From: Frankia sp. AgB32
GTDB lineage: Bacteria; Actinomycetota; Actinomycetes; Frankiales; Frankiaceae
Length of the DNA stretch: 56,592 nucleotides
Direction of reading: 5' to 3'
NCBI RefSeq assembly: GCF_023243045.1
Contig: NZ_JALKFX010000037.1
Location: 1-56,592 of the forward strand
The notes beneath the pieces are model-generated. The model saw nothing but the letters and a program-made list of their open reading frames with translations, did not search any database and was not told the origin of the DNA. Positions 8,397-17,404 of this stretch are shown in pieces. Numbering within the stretch: the stretch's first letter is position 1; every line of letters begins with the position of its first letter. The position numbers and the translations under genes were made by a program.

Positions 8397-9425
8397 ATGA
8401 AGGTGCTCGTGACCGGCACGGAGGGGTACCTGGGGTGCCTGCTCGCGCCGGAGCTGATGCGTGATGGCCATGAGGTCATCGGTGTCGACACCGGCTACTA
8501 CAAGTACGGCTGGCTCTACCGGGGGACGGACCGCACCGCGCAGACCCTCGACAAGGACCTGCGCCACCTCACGGTCGAGGACCTCGCCGGAGTCGACGCC
8601 GTCGTGCACATGGCCGAGCTGTCCAACGACCCGCTCGGCGCGCTCGCCCCGGACGTCACCTACAAGGTCAACCACCTCGGCTCGGTGCGGCTGGCGAACC
8701 TCGCCAAGCAGGCCGGCGTCCAGCGGTTCGTCTACATGTCGTCGTGCAGCGTCTACGGCGTGGCGACCGGCGAGGACGTCACCGAGACGTCCCCGGTCGA
8801 CCCGCAGACCCCGTACGCCGAGTGCAAGGTGTACGTCGAGCGGGACGTCGCGCCGCTGGCCGACGACTCGTTCTCGCCGACCTTCCTGCGCAACGCCACC
8901 GCCTACGGCGCGTCCCCGCGGCAGCGGTTCGACATCGTGCTCAACAACCTCGCCGGGGTCGCCTGGACCACCGGCGAGATCGCGATGACCTCGGACGGCA
9001 CGCCGTGGCGCCCGCTGGTGCACGGCCTCGACATCGCCAAGGCGATCCGGCTGGCGCTGGCCGCGCCGCGCGACGTCATCCACAACCAGATCTTCAACGT
9101 GGGCGACAGCGAGCAGAACTACCAGGTGAAGGAGATCGCCGACGCCGTCGCGTCGGTGTTCACCGGCTGCAAGCTGAGCTTCGGCGACAACGGCGGCGAC
9201 AACCGCAGCTACCGGGTGAACTTCGACAAGATCGCCAGCACGCTGCCCGGGTTCTCCTGCGACTGGAACGCGCTGCGCGGCGCCCAGCAGCTGCACGAGG
9301 TGTTCACCGCTATCCAGCTCGACGCGGAGACCTTCACCGGCCGCGGCCACACCCGCCTCAAGCAGCTTGAGTACCTGATCGGCACCCACCAGCTCGACGC
9401 CGACCTGTTCTGGACCACTCCGTGA
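8397..9425 (+). CDS. NAD-dependent nucleotide-sugar epimerase/dehydratase (extended SDR)
   Basis: The 342-residue protein has the Rossmann motif VTGTEGYLG at residues 5-13 and the catalytic pair Tyr140 and Lys144 in TPYAECKVY, with an upstream SSCSVYG serine motif. It is an extended short-chain dehydrogenase of the type that epimerises, dehydrates or reduces NDP-sugars. It is followed with a four-base overlap by an RmlC-like 3,5-epimerase and then a C-methyltransferase, so it likely works on a 4-keto-6-deoxyhexose linked to CDP or dTDP. The exact reaction (4-ketoreductase, 4,6-dehydratase or epimerase) cannot be told from sequence alone. The ATG at 8397 follows GGGGAGG at 8382-8388; the longer reading frame upstream lacks family similarity. 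Confidence 0.87.
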   Translation: MKVLVTGTEGYLGCLLAPELMRDGHEVIGVDTGYYKYGWLYRGTDRTAQTLDKDLRHLTVEDLAGVDAVVHMAELSNDPLGALAPDVTYKVNHLGSVRLANLAKQAGVQRFVYMSSCSVYGVATGEDVTETSPVDPQTPYAECKVYVERDVAPLADDSFSPTFLRNATAYGASPRQRFDIVLNNLAGVAWTTGEIAMTSDGTPWRPLVHGLDIAKAIRLALAAPRDVIHNQIFNVGDSEQNYQVKEIADAVASVFTGCKLSFGDNGGDNRSYRVNFDKIASTLPGFSCDWNALRGAQQLHEVFTAIQLDAETFTGRGHTRLKQLEYLIGTHQLDADLFWTTP

Positions 9426-10003
9426 TCATCGCGCCGACGGCGATCGCCGGGGTGTGGACCGTCGACGCCGAGCCGTTCGCCGACGAGCGCGGGCTGTTCG
9501 CCCGGATGTTCTGCGCCGAGGAGTTCGCCGCCGCCGGTCTCACCGTCGAGGTCGCCCAGTGCAGCGTCGCGTACAACGCGCACGCCGGCACGATCCGCGG
9601 CATGCACTGGGCGGCCGAGCCGGTCCGCGAGACCAAGCTGGTCCGCTGCACCCGCGGCGCGCTGCTCGACGTGATCGTCGACCCGCGCCCGGACTCGCCC
9701 AGCTACCTGCGCCACGTCGCGGTCGAACTGACCGCGGACAACCACCGGGCGCTGTTCATCGACGCCGGCCTCGCGCACGGATACCAGACGCTGGTCGACG
9801 CCACCGAGGCGACGTACCAGATGAACGTCCCCTTCACCCCGGGACACGACCGTGGGCTGCGGTTCGACGACCCGCGTCTCGCGATTGCCTGGCCGCTGCC
9901 GGTCTCGGTCGTCTCCGCCAAGGACCGGGCCTGGGAGCTCCTCCCGCCCGAGCCGGCCGGCGTCGGGTCCGCGCCGGCGGGCGTCGCCGGCGCGGGCGCC
10001 TGA
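9422..10003 (+). CDS. dTDP-4-dehydrorhamnose 3,5-epimerase family protein (RmlC-like)
   Basis: This 193-residue cupin matches the RmlC family from beginning to end: [10 protein letters not shown] near residue 21, the catalytic His in TIRGMHWA (about residue 62), [18 protein letters not shown], and GLAHGYQTL. Classical RmlC inverts C3 and C5 of dTDP-4-keto-6-deoxyglucose, whereas relatives act on one carbon only or on CDP-sugars. Its GTG start overlaps the preceding epimerase gene by four bases, so the two are surely co-translated. The C-terminal 20 residues are an Ala/Gly/Pro-rich tail not needed for the fold. No rmlA, rmlB or rmlD is present here, which argues against ordinary rhamnose synthesis. 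Confidence 0.88.
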   Translation: MIIAPTAIAGVWTVDAEPFADERGLFARMFCAEEFAAAGLTVEVAQCSVAYNAHAGTIRGMHWAAEPVRETKLVRCTRGALLDVIVDPRPDSPSYLRHVAVELTADNHRALFIDAGLAHGYQTLVDATEATYQMNVPFTPGHDRGLRFDDPRLAIAWPLPVSVVSAKDRAWELLPPEPAGVGSAPAGVAGAGA

Positions 10004-10311
10004 CCGCCGCGCCCCACCCTTCCGCCTCCCGCTCACCTGCCACCTGCCATCCGCCACCTGCCATCCGCTGGCCGTCGGCCCGGGGACGCCGTGTTGACGG
10101 CGTTGTCGCCGCCATCGGCCCCCGTTGTCCCGCGGTTCGGCCGCCCTGCGAAAATCGGGTGCGGATGGTGCTCGAGGCCGTCACATCGCCGCGATGTGCG
10201 GTCCACCGGTCGGGCCGTCGGGGCCGACCGGCATACCCGTACCAGCCGCCGAAAGGCGTGGCCGTGCTGGTCGCGGGCGTATCGATGTCGACATCTCACC
10301 AAGGGGAACGC
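10004..10311. other. Intergenic region before the C-methyltransferase gene
   Basis: No gene is apparent in these 308 bases. Short direct repeats of ccacctgccatccg occur around 10035-10072, and a 17-base inverted repeat lies at 10182-10198. Confidence 0.6.
10182..10198. promoter_or_regulatory. Operator-like inverted repeat CACATCGC-c-GCGATGTG
   Basis: Perfect 8-base arms surround a single C, 114 bases upstream of the methyltransferase ATG. The size and tight symmetry are typical of dimeric repressor sites. No matching copy was noticed elsewhere in the window. Confidence 0.5.
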
Positions 10312-11619
10312 ATGTCATCCGGAACCCGGGCCGAGGGCGGCGCAGCCGCCGCGAACCAGCAGCCGGCCGCCGCCGGCGGGATCGCCACGCCCGTCACCTC
10401 CTGCCGGTCCTGCGCGGGGCCGGCCCCGCGGCTGTTCCTCTCGCTGGGGTCCACGCCGATCGCGAACCGCCTGGTCCGCGCCGACGCCCTCGACGCCACC
10501 GACCCGTCGTTCCCGCTCGAGGTCGGGTTCTGCGAGTCCTGCGCGCTGGTGCAGCTCACCCACGAGCTGCCGGCCTCGGAGATCTTCGACGAGGACTACC
10601 CGTACTTCTCCTCGTTCTCCGACATGCTCGTCCGGCACTCCGAGAAGCACGTCATCGACCTGATCGCCAGCCGCGACCTCGGCCCGGACAGCCTCGTCGT
10701 CGAGGTGGCCAGCAACGACGGCTACCTGCTCAAGGCGTTCGTCGAGCGCGGCATCCCGGTGCTCGGCATCGAGCCGACGCCGGGTCCGGCCGCCGCCGCC
10801 CGCGAGGCCGGTGTGCCCACCCGCGAGGAGTTCTTCGGCGCGGACCTCGCCCGCCAGCTTGTCGCCGAGGGCCTGAAGGCGGACGTGATCATCGCGAACA
10901 ACGTGATGGCGCACGTGCCCGACCTCAACAGCTTCGTCGAGGGCTTCTCGATCCTGCTCAAGGAGGACGGGCTGGTCGACGTGGAGAACCCCGGCGTCGG
11001 CGCGCTGCTGGCCCACACCGAGTTCGACACCGTCTACCACGAGCACTTCTGCTACTTCTCCACGATCGCCGTGGAGGCGCTGATGCGCCGCAACGGCCTC
11101 GCGGTCGTCGGCGTCCAGGAGTTCGCCGACCTGCACGGCGGGACGCTGCGCTGGAGCATGGGGCACGCCGGCACCGCCGAGCCGGCCGAGTCGGTCGCGG
11201 CCCAGCTCGGCGCCGCGCGCGAGGCGGGCCTGGACTCCTTCGACCGGTACGCGAGTTTCGGTGACGCCGTCCGCACGGTCCAGGACGAGCTGGTCGAGCT
11301 GCTGCGCGGGCTGCGGGCCGAGGGGAGGACGGTCGCCGCCTACGGCGCGGCGGCCAAGGGCGCGACGTTGCTGAACTCCAGCGGCATCACGACCGACCTC
11401 CTCGACTTCGTGGTCGACCGCAACATCCACAAGCAGGGCCGCTACGTCCCCGGGGCGCGCCTGCCGATCCTCGACCCGGCCGTGCTGCTGGAGCGTCAGC
11501 CCGACTACCTGCTGTTGTTGGCGTGGAACGTGAAAAAGGAGATCATCGCCCAGCAGGGCGAATACGCCGCCCGCGGTGGCCGGTTCATCGTGCCGGTACC
11601 CCGCCCGGTTGTGCTTTAG
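10312..11619 (+). CDS. NDP-sugar C-methyltransferase (TylCIII/EvaC-like, class I SAM)
   Basis: The 435-residue protein has the three-part build of sugar C-methyltransferases. An N-terminal zinc-binding region has CRSC (about residues 27-30) and CESC (about 73-76). A central SAM-binding domain has VVEVASNDGYLLKAF and VIIANNVMAHVPDL, with the typical DTVYHEHFCYFS segment. A C-terminal Rossmann-like domain carries AYGAAAKGATLLN. The family adds a methyl to C3 of a 4-keto-deoxysugar, giving branched sugars such as mycarose or virenose precursors. With the epimerase and RmlC-like genes just upstream it suggests a 3-C-methyl-6-deoxyhexose in the polymer. AAGGGGA precedes the ATG at 10312; ATG 10285 is an in-frame alternative. 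Confidence 0.9.
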   Translation: MSSGTRAEGGAAAANQQPAAAGGIATPVTSCRSCAGPAPRLFLSLGSTPIANRLVRADALDATDPSFPLEVGFCESCALVQLTHELPASEIFDEDYPYFSSFSDMLVRHSEKHVIDLIASRDLGPDSLVVEVASNDGYLLKAFVERGIPVLGIEPTPGPAAAAREAGVPTREEFFGADLARQLVAEGLKADVIIANNVMAHVPDLNSFVEGFSILLKEDGLVDVENPGVGALLAHTEFDTVYHEHFCYFSTIAVEALMRRNGLAVVGVQEFADLHGGTLRWSMGHAGTAEPAESVAAQLGAAREAGLDSFDRYASFGDAVRTVQDELVELLRGLRAEGRTVAAYGAAAKGATLLNSSGITTDLLDFVVDRNIHKQGRYVPGARLPILDPAVLLERQPDYLLLLAWNVKKEIIAQQGEYAARGGRFIVPVPRPVVL

Positions 11620-11719
11620 GCGGTTCCTGGATGGTAATGGAGTCGGGTCGTCGTGATGTCCGCCCGCGGCCGGCCGGGCCGCGGGCGCCGGGCCGGCATC
11701 GCCGGTCGGGAGAGTGCGT

Positions 11720-14700
11720 ATGACGAATATCGACGTGGACCTGCGGTCCTCCGGTTGGGCGGAGGATCCGCCGCCCAACCGGTCGGCCGAACCCGTCGAG
11801 AGGCACCACCCCGACTCCCCGCTCGACGGCCCGGTTCCCACCGGCCAGCCTGACCCCGCCGCCGGCGCCCCCGGCCGGCCATCCGCCACCTCCGACCGGC
11901 GCTACCTGGGCTTCGAGGTCTCGTCGCCGACCCCGCCGGACGGCTCGGCCGTGCGCATGAACGGTCCCGCACCCCCCGGCCGGGCGGCGCCGGAGCGCAA
12001 CGGCCAACACCCCGACCGGCCGCCGCCCGGGTCCTGGAACGGCGTCCCCCACCCCGCCCCGGCCCCGGGCGCGGTCCCGCCTCCGGCGGCGGGGTCGGGA
12101 CCGGCCGTGGAGCGATGGCAGTCTCAGCCCGCCGCGGAGCAGCGGCAGTCCAGGCCCGTTCCGGAGTACTGGCAGTCCGGGGGCGCCGCGGAGCAAGGGC
12201 AGTCCAGGCCCGTTCCGGAGTACTGGCAGTCCGGGGGCGCCGCGGAGCAAGGGCAGTCCAGGCCCGCTCCAGAGAACTGGCAGTCTCAGCCCGCCGCGGA
12301 GCAGCGGCAGTCCAGGCCCGCTCCGGAGAACTGGCAGTCCAGGCCGGCCGCGGAGCCATGGCAGCGCGGGCCGGCCGCCGAGCAACGGCCGTCCGCGTCC
12401 GCCGCCCGGCCCGCGACCCCGCCCTCCGCGCCGTCCGGACCTGGGGCATCTGGCCCGGCCGCGCCGCCCGGCGGGCGGCGGATGGGACGGATTCCCGCTG
12501 TGGGCCGGCCGATCACGGGGCCGCGCGGCTTCCCCCCGCCTCCGCAGGTTCTCGCCAATGGCGCGTCGCCCGGCCCGCCCCCACCCGCCGCGGCGCGGCA
12601 GGCGCCGCCCGCGCAGCCGCCGGCACCTGCTGACGGTTGGCAGAACCCCGTGTCGGGCGGCCGGCAGCCGGGCCCACCTTCCCCTGCCGGCGCGAATGGC
12701 CATCTGCCGACCTCGGGCCCCGGAGCGCGTGGCTATCAGGCCGGATGGGTTCCCGCGGCGGATGGGCCCGCACCAGGCCAGGTTCCTGGTGCGGGAGTTC
12801 ACCCGTCCGGTCAGGCAACGCACGGAGGCGGGGCGCCGCGAAGCCCGGTGAGTCGTCCGATGGGGAGGCTTCCGGCCGTCAGCCGACCCGCGGCGCCGCC
12901 GAACCTTCCCCCAGGCTCGGCCGGGACCGCCGGCCGGCCACCCACGTCGCCCACGACCGCCTACCCGGCGAACGGCGCGACCGGAGCGCGGGCCTGGCCG
13001 CCCGGCGCGCCCGGCCGGCCGGCCAGCCCCCAGGGCCGTGGCGCACCGGCCGCGAGCCCCGGCGGGGGTGAGCACCTGAGCCCACCGCCCGCCCAGGCAG
13101 TGGCGCCAACCCGGGCACCCGGCCCTTCCGCGGCGCGTCCAGCCGGACCCGTTGCCAGCCCAGGCTGGGAAGTCGGCACCGCGTCGCCGCCCTCCGCCCA
13201 GCCGCCCCAACCCCAGCCGCCCGGGCACCAGCCTCAGCCTCAACGGGACCAGCGGGTGCCGCGTGGTCGGCCGTCGGAGGTGTTGCTGCCCCATGCCCTG
13301 ACCTCGACCATCGATCTCAGCGCGCTGCAGGCCCGCCTGCGGGCGGAGCACACCGCGGTCATCGCCCGGGTCCGGGAACCGGTGTCCCGGCGCGGCGGCG
13401 CCGGGAGGGCGGATCCGGAGTCGACCCAGGTGGTGTCACGCGGCCTGGTCGCCGGGGGAGTACGGGAGAGCGCGGGGCGTGGCCGACACCGGGGAGCTAC
13501 CGGCCCCCGGGCCCGCATCGGGGACGACGACCTCGCCGCCGTCCGGTATGGCGCAGACCCCGAGCTCGACGACGTCGATGCCGACGGTGACGCCGACGGC
13601 GGACCGGCGCAGGACGGCGGCACCCGGTCGAAGGCATTGTGGACGATGGCCGACCAGGCCGTGTCCAGCGCGACCAACGCGGCGATCTCGTTCCTCATCG
13701 CGCATCAGGTCACCGATGTCGAGTACGGCGCCTTCGGGGTCTCGTACACCCTGTTCGCCCTCGTGATCGGCCTGTCCCGGGGCGCGACCTGCATGCCGCT
13801 GAGCATGTTCTACTCCGGCAGGTCGAAGTCGCAGTTCCGGGCGGCCGCGTCCGCCACCACCGGCTCGTCGCTGGTGTTCGGCATCGCCGTGGGGGCGGTG
13901 TTCGTTCTCGCCGGCCTCGGCATCGGGGGGTCGGTCGGGTCGGCCCTGCTGGCGATGGGTGCCGTGCTGCCCGGTCTGCTGCTACAGGACGCGTGGCGGT
14001 TCGTGTTCTTCGCGATGGGCCGGCCGGTCGGCGCGCTCATCAACGACCTCGTGTGGGCGGCCGTCCAGGTTCTCGGGATCTGGCTGCTGGTCCATCGGGG
14101 GGTGACCCAGTCGTCGCCGCTTGTGCTGGCCTGGGGGGCGTCGGCGATGGTCGCCGCGTTCGTCGGCGTCGTCCAGGCGGGGTTCTGGCCGGCGCCGGGG
14201 GCGACGAGGAGGTGGCTGGCGGAGAACCGCACGGATGCCGGCTATCTCGCGGCGGAGTTCCTCACGGTGCAGGGGGCCCTGCAGACGTCGATGCTCGCGA
14301 TCGGCGCGGTGGGGTCGCTCTCGACGATCGGTGCTCTGCAGGGAGCCCGCACCCTGCTCGGGCCGACCACGGTGGTCGGGGTCGGGGTGGTGAGCTTCGC
14401 GCTGCCGGAGTTCTCCAAGCGCACCTCGATGGACCGGCGGGCGCGGGAACGGGCCGCCTGGGCGCTGTCCGGGGTGGTGGTCGGCGTCGGCGCCGCCTGG
14501 AGCCTGATCTTCTACCTGCTCCCCGAGCGGTACGGCCACGCGCTGCTGGGGGACAGCTGGGACGGCGTCAAGGCGATCCTCGGCCTGTCGATCCTGCACT
14601 ACCTCGCCGCGGGAGCGCCGGTCGGACCGGCCTGCATGATCTACGCGCTGGGCAAGACCAAGACTACTTTCCGGATCAACGCGGCCTTCGCGCCGGTGCT

Positions 14701-15268
14701 GCTGGCCTTCCCGGTCATCGGCGCGGTGGTCGGCGAGGCCCGCGGGGCGGTCATCGGGTTCAACATCGCCTTCTGGGCGCTGGTCCCCGTGTGGTTCGTG
14801 CTGCTGCGCCGGCTGGCACAGCAGCACGATGAGGAGCAGGCCGCGCTGCGGCAGCCGGCACCGGTGGCCTCGCGGCCGGCGGGGAGGCGGCCCCGGCGGG
14901 CGGACAATCCTGCTCCCCGCGAGGTCGCCTGGCCTGACGATCCGGCGGGCACCGGTGGGTGGCCCGTCGGTGCGGACGGTTCACAGCGTGGTGCCAGGTC
15001 CAGCCCAAAACGATGGGATGCAATTAGCTCGACAAAAGTCAGGAAGGCTGACGTGCCGGAAGAGTTGCGACGTGACGCGCCTCGGACGCAGCATCTGCGG
15101 ATGGAGCGTGGTGCCAACATGTCACGGTTGAGGGTAGGCGATTCGGAGCGCGGTATCGCCGGCATGGATGATGGGTCTGGTAGAGCCCGTGCCCGGCCCG
15201 ATCGCCGGGGCGCGGACGAGCAGTGGGGCCGCGCCACGGGCCCGCGACATGGCAGGCGCGACTCCTGA
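11720..15268 (+). CDS. Wzx/MurJ-type lipid-linked oligosaccharide flippase with giant Pro-rich N-terminal domain
   Basis: The 1182-residue protein falls into three parts. Residues 1 to about 630 are low-complexity, Pro/Ala/Gly/Gln-rich and almost surely disordered, with five 18-residue tandem repeats (130-219). Residues about 639-1030 are a polytopic membrane domain with some 12 helices, starting at MADQAVSSATNAAISFL, typical of the MATE/polysaccharide-export superfamily that flips undecaprenyl-linked repeat units. The last 150 residues are again charged and disordered. Location between nucleotide-sugar genes and the Wzz-like gene fits the role of flippase. ATG 11720 follows GGGAG with 7-base spacing. 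The very long N-terminus is unusual for Wzx; a start further downstream cannot be excluded, though the frame is continuously open. Confidence 0.78.
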   Translation: MTNIDVDLRSSGWAEDPPPNRSAEPVERHHPDSPLDGPVPTGQPDPAAGAPGRPSATSDRRYLGFEVSSPTPPDGSAVRMNGPAPPGRAAPERNGQHPDRPPPGSWNGVPHPAPAPGAVPPPAAGSGPAVERWQSQPAAEQRQSRPVPEYWQSGGAAEQGQSRPVPEYWQSGGAAEQGQSRPAPENWQSQPAAEQRQSRPAPENWQSRPAAEPWQRGPAAEQRPSASAARPATPPSAPSGPGASGPAAPPGGRRMGRIPAVGRPITGPRGFPPPPQVLANGASPGPPPPAAARQAPPAQPPAPADGWQNPVSGGRQPGPPSPAGANGHLPTSGPGARGYQAGWVPAADGPAPGQVPGAGVHPSGQATHGGGAPRSPVSRPMGRLPAVSRPAAPPNLPPGSAGTAGRPPTSPTTAYPANGATGARAWPPGAPGRPASPQGRGAPAASPGGGEHLSPPPAQAVAPTRAPGPSAARPAGPVASPGWEVGTASPPSAQPPQPQPPGHQPQPQRDQRVPRGRPSEVLLPHALTSTIDLSALQARLRAEHTAVIARVREPVSRRGGAGRADPESTQVVSRGLVAGGVRESAGRGRHRGATGPRARIGDDDLAAVRYGADPELDDVDADGDADGGPAQDGGTRSKALWTMADQAVSSATNAAISFLIAHQVTDVEYGAFGVSYTLFALVIGLSRGATCMPLSMFYSGRSKSQFRAAASATTGSSLVFGIAVGAVFVLAGLGIGGSVGSALLAMGAVLPGLLLQDAWRFVFFAMGRPVGALINDLVWAAVQVLGIWLLVHRGVTQSSPLVLAWGASAMVAAFVGVVQAGFWPAPGATRRWLAENRTDAGYLAAEFLTVQGALQTSMLAIGAVGSLSTIGALQGARTLLGPTTVVGVGVVSFALPEFSKRTSMDRRARERAAWALSGVVVGVGAAWSLIFYLLPERYGHALLGDSWDGVKAILGLSILHYLAAGAPVGPACMIYALGKTKTTFRINAAFAPVLLAFPVIGAVVGEARGAVIGFNIAFWALVPVWFVLLRRLAQQHDEEQAALRQPAPVASRPAGRRPRRADNPAPREVAWPDDPAGTGGWPVGADGSQRGARSSPKRWDAISSTKVRKADVPEELRRDAPRTQHLRMERGANMSRLRVGDSERGIAGMDDGSGRARARPDRRGADEQWGRATGPRHGRRDS
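12107..12376 (+). repeat. Five tandem 54-bp repeats encoding an 18-residue Gln/Trp/Pro unit
   Basis: Units start at 12107, 12161, 12215, 12269 and 12323. The protein consensus is PExWQSxPAAEQxQSRPx, with a conserved Trp and paired Gln-Ser. Copies two and three are nearly identical at DNA level, suggesting recent duplication. They lie in the disordered N-terminal domain of the flippase. Confidence 0.93.
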
Positions 15269-15503
15269 CTGCCATCGCTGCGCCAGTCATAGCTATGACC
15301 GTTTACTTTCCGCTATCGGCTATGCTCGCAAATCGGTTCGTCAGATCTAGACCGTGGATCCGGCAATCGCGCCGGATGCTCCTGTGGGGGGCTACATTGA
15401 GTCCGCTTCACGTCCTGTTGGAGGTGCCGGTGCGTCGTTCCGCCGGATCTCCTATCCGTGTGCGGGCCGGGTCCGCCTGGTCCGAAGCCGGGACGGAGGC
15501 GTC
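15269..15503. promoter_or_regulatory. Promoter region of Wzz-like gene with 14-bp perfect palindrome
   Basis: This gap is markedly A/T-richer than its surroundings. It contains the perfect palindrome GTCATAGCTATGAC at 15286-15299, followed by a run with little G/C (gtttactttccgctatcg) that could hold a promoter. The Wzz-like gene starts at 15504. The palindrome is the most striking operator candidate in the window. Confidence 0.55.
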
Positions 15504-17063
15504 ATGAGCCGCACATCACAGCCCGCCGGCGAGACGAGCCGGGCACCGTCCGCGCCCTCGCTGCTGCGCATCCTGCAGCCGCGCCTGCTGATCATCGTCA
15601 TCGTCGTGGTGATCTTCGCAGCGCTCGCGGCGATCTACTCGAAAGCCCAGTCGGCGACCTACACCGCCAGCGCCCGGGTCTTCCTGTCGACGGACTCCCA
15701 GATAATCGGCGGGTCCACGGTCGACGTGACGCGTTACGTCCAGACGCAGGCGCAGTTCGCGCAGTCCTCGGCGGCCGTCGCCGACATTGCCAAGAACCTG
15801 AAGCTGACGGACGGCGAGGTCACGGACCGGCTCACCGTCACGCCGTCGGACTCGGGCTACTACTTCGTCGTCAAGGGCAAGGGGTCGACCCAGGACGCGG
15901 CCATCTCGCTGGTCAAGGCGGCCGAGTCGTCCTACAGCACGCTGCTGACGAGCTATGGCGCCAACAGTCAGGCGTCGGTGGACGCGCTGACCAAGCTGCG
16001 TGACCAGCTGGTGGCCCAGAACGCCACGACTCAGACGGCTGGCGGAGCGAACGACGTCACGGTCCGAAACGCCCAGATCACCGATCTGAACAATCGGATC
16101 GCCACGGCACAGACCGCAGTGGTGCTCGGCAGCGCCGCGATCAAGCTGGCCGAGCCGCCGGTCGCCGGCGGCCAGTCGGGGCCGGTCCTGCTGCGCAACA
16201 CGCTCGTCGCGGCGCTGGTGGGTCTGCTCGGGTCGATCGCCGCTATCTGGATCATGTACCAGCGGCGGCCGACGATTCTCGACCCGCACAACCCGTCCGA
16301 CGCGCTCGGCGTTCCGCTGATCGCCGCGCTGGAGCCGGGCCGCACGACCGCGAGCGCGGCCGAGACCCTCGTCTCGGCGATGTCGGCGGTGATGTCGCCG
16401 ACCAGCAAGGTCGTGGCGTTCACCCCGGCGTCGCGCGGTGACCTCTCCCCGGACCTCGTCGCCTCGGTCGCCGCCGCCTGGTCGGACGACCAGGGTGTGG
16501 TCCTGATCCTCGACACGTCCCCGTCGTCGGAGGTGCGGGCCTCGCTGGAGGGGCTGCCCCGGCCGACCTCAGGGGAGCTGCCCCGCTGGGCGCACGAGCC
16601 GACCTGCCTGGCCCGCTCGTCGGGCACCGGGCGCGGGCACATCCTCTACAACCGGGTGTCGCCGGCGCGGGCCGCCCGTCCGGGCGGTCTCGCCCCGATC
16701 CTCGCCGACCGCGCGCCCGTCGTCGACCTGGTCATCCTGGTCACCTCGGCGCTCGCCGAACTGCCGATGACCGCTGCCTCGGCCATCCAGGCCGACGCCG
16801 TCGTCGTCATCACCTCCTCCGAGACGCACCTCAAGGAGTTGGAGCAGGTGCCGCGGGACTGGCCGGCGCTCGCCGAGCGGGTCGTCGGCGTCGTCCACGA
16901 CGGGCGCACCGGCATCCGTCGGGCCGTCGGCACCACCCCGGAGCGGCGCTCCTCGGTGGAGCCGATCACGTCGAGCTCCACGGTCGGTGACAACGGAGCC
17001 CCGCCCAAGCGCGGCGGCGCCGACGCGGAACCCACCGACCGCTACGCCCGCCCGGCCCGCTAG
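15504..17063 (+). CDS. Wzz-like polysaccharide co-polymerase with degenerate BY-kinase domain
   Basis: The 519-residue protein has two transmembrane helices (about 29-47, LLIIVIVVVIFAALAAIYS; about 232-252, VAALVGLLGSIAAIWIMY) bracketing an extracytoplasmic domain with coiled-coil propensity, the classic Wzz topology that governs chain length and export. The cytoplasmic part resembles a bacterial tyrosine kinase (BY-kinase) fold, but the Walker A lysine motif is lost: the stretch VVAFTPASRGDLSPDLVAS replaces GxGKT/S, and VVLILDTSPSSE stands where Walker A' normally reads LLIDADxR. A kinase-dead regulator is inferred. The C-terminus is disordered and lacks a Tyr cluster. Start ATG 15504 follows GGACGGAGG. 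Confidence 0.85.
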   Translation: MSRTSQPAGETSRAPSAPSLLRILQPRLLIIVIVVVIFAALAAIYSKAQSATYTASARVFLSTDSQIIGGSTVDVTRYVQTQAQFAQSSAAVADIAKNLKLTDGEVTDRLTVTPSDSGYYFVVKGKGSTQDAAISLVKAAESSYSTLLTSYGANSQASVDALTKLRDQLVAQNATTQTAGGANDVTVRNAQITDLNNRIATAQTAVVLGSAAIKLAEPPVAGGQSGPVLLRNTLVAALVGLLGSIAAIWIMYQRRPTILDPHNPSDALGVPLIAALEPGRTTASAAETLVSAMSAVMSPTSKVVAFTPASRGDLSPDLVASVAAAWSDDQGVVLILDTSPSSEVRASLEGLPRPTSGELPRWAHEPTCLARSSGTGRGHILYNRVSPARAARPGGLAPILADRAPVVDLVILVTSALAELPMTAASAIQADAVVVITSSETHLKELEQVPRDWPALAERVVGVVHDGRTGIRRAVGTTPERRSSVEPITSSSTVGDNGAPPKRGGADAEPTDRYARPAR

Positions 17064-17101
17064 ACCGACCCGGGGCCCGCTCAGGCCCGGCACGCGAACA
17101 A

Positions 17102-17146
17102 GACCCGGCCCCGCTCACCGCCAGCTGCGGTGAGCGGGGCCGGGTC
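17102..17146 (+). terminator. Strong hairpin terminator after Wzz-like gene
   Basis: A perfect 20-bp stem (17102-17121 with 17127-17146) encloses the five-base loop CAGCT, 38 bases after the Wzz-like stop codon. No U-tract follows, which is common for actinobacterial terminators. It separates the plus-strand operon from the convergent minus-strand genes. Confidence 0.8.
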
Positions 17147-17404
17147 CGTTCCAGCGGCTGCTGGTCCGCTGCCCGCGGACGCGCACGGACCGTTGCCGGG
17201 CGGCCACGATGACCGGGCGTGGTCGACGCGGGCTTGGGCGATCATGCCTGCGGGTCGCCGTGGTCCCTCTGTACGGACAAAACAGATGGAAGACCGTGCA
17301 GAAGGACCACCGTCGCCCCTCGGATACCCGAAATCCGACAAAACGGGCAGGCGGAACGGTTGCGTTTGGTGACCGTGACCTGAACGGGATCGCGGTCAGC
17401 GTGG
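17147..17404. other. Intergenic stretch between terminator and methyltransferase remnant
   Basis: This section is comparatively A/T-rich in 17260-17400 and shows no credible gene on either strand. It is the convergent junction between the plus-strand export genes and the minus-strand polymerase unit. Confidence 0.5.

Noticed and set aside
17102-17146. Attachment site or IS terminal repeat
   Set aside because: Position right after a stop codon and tight loop fit a terminator better; no transposase is adjacent.
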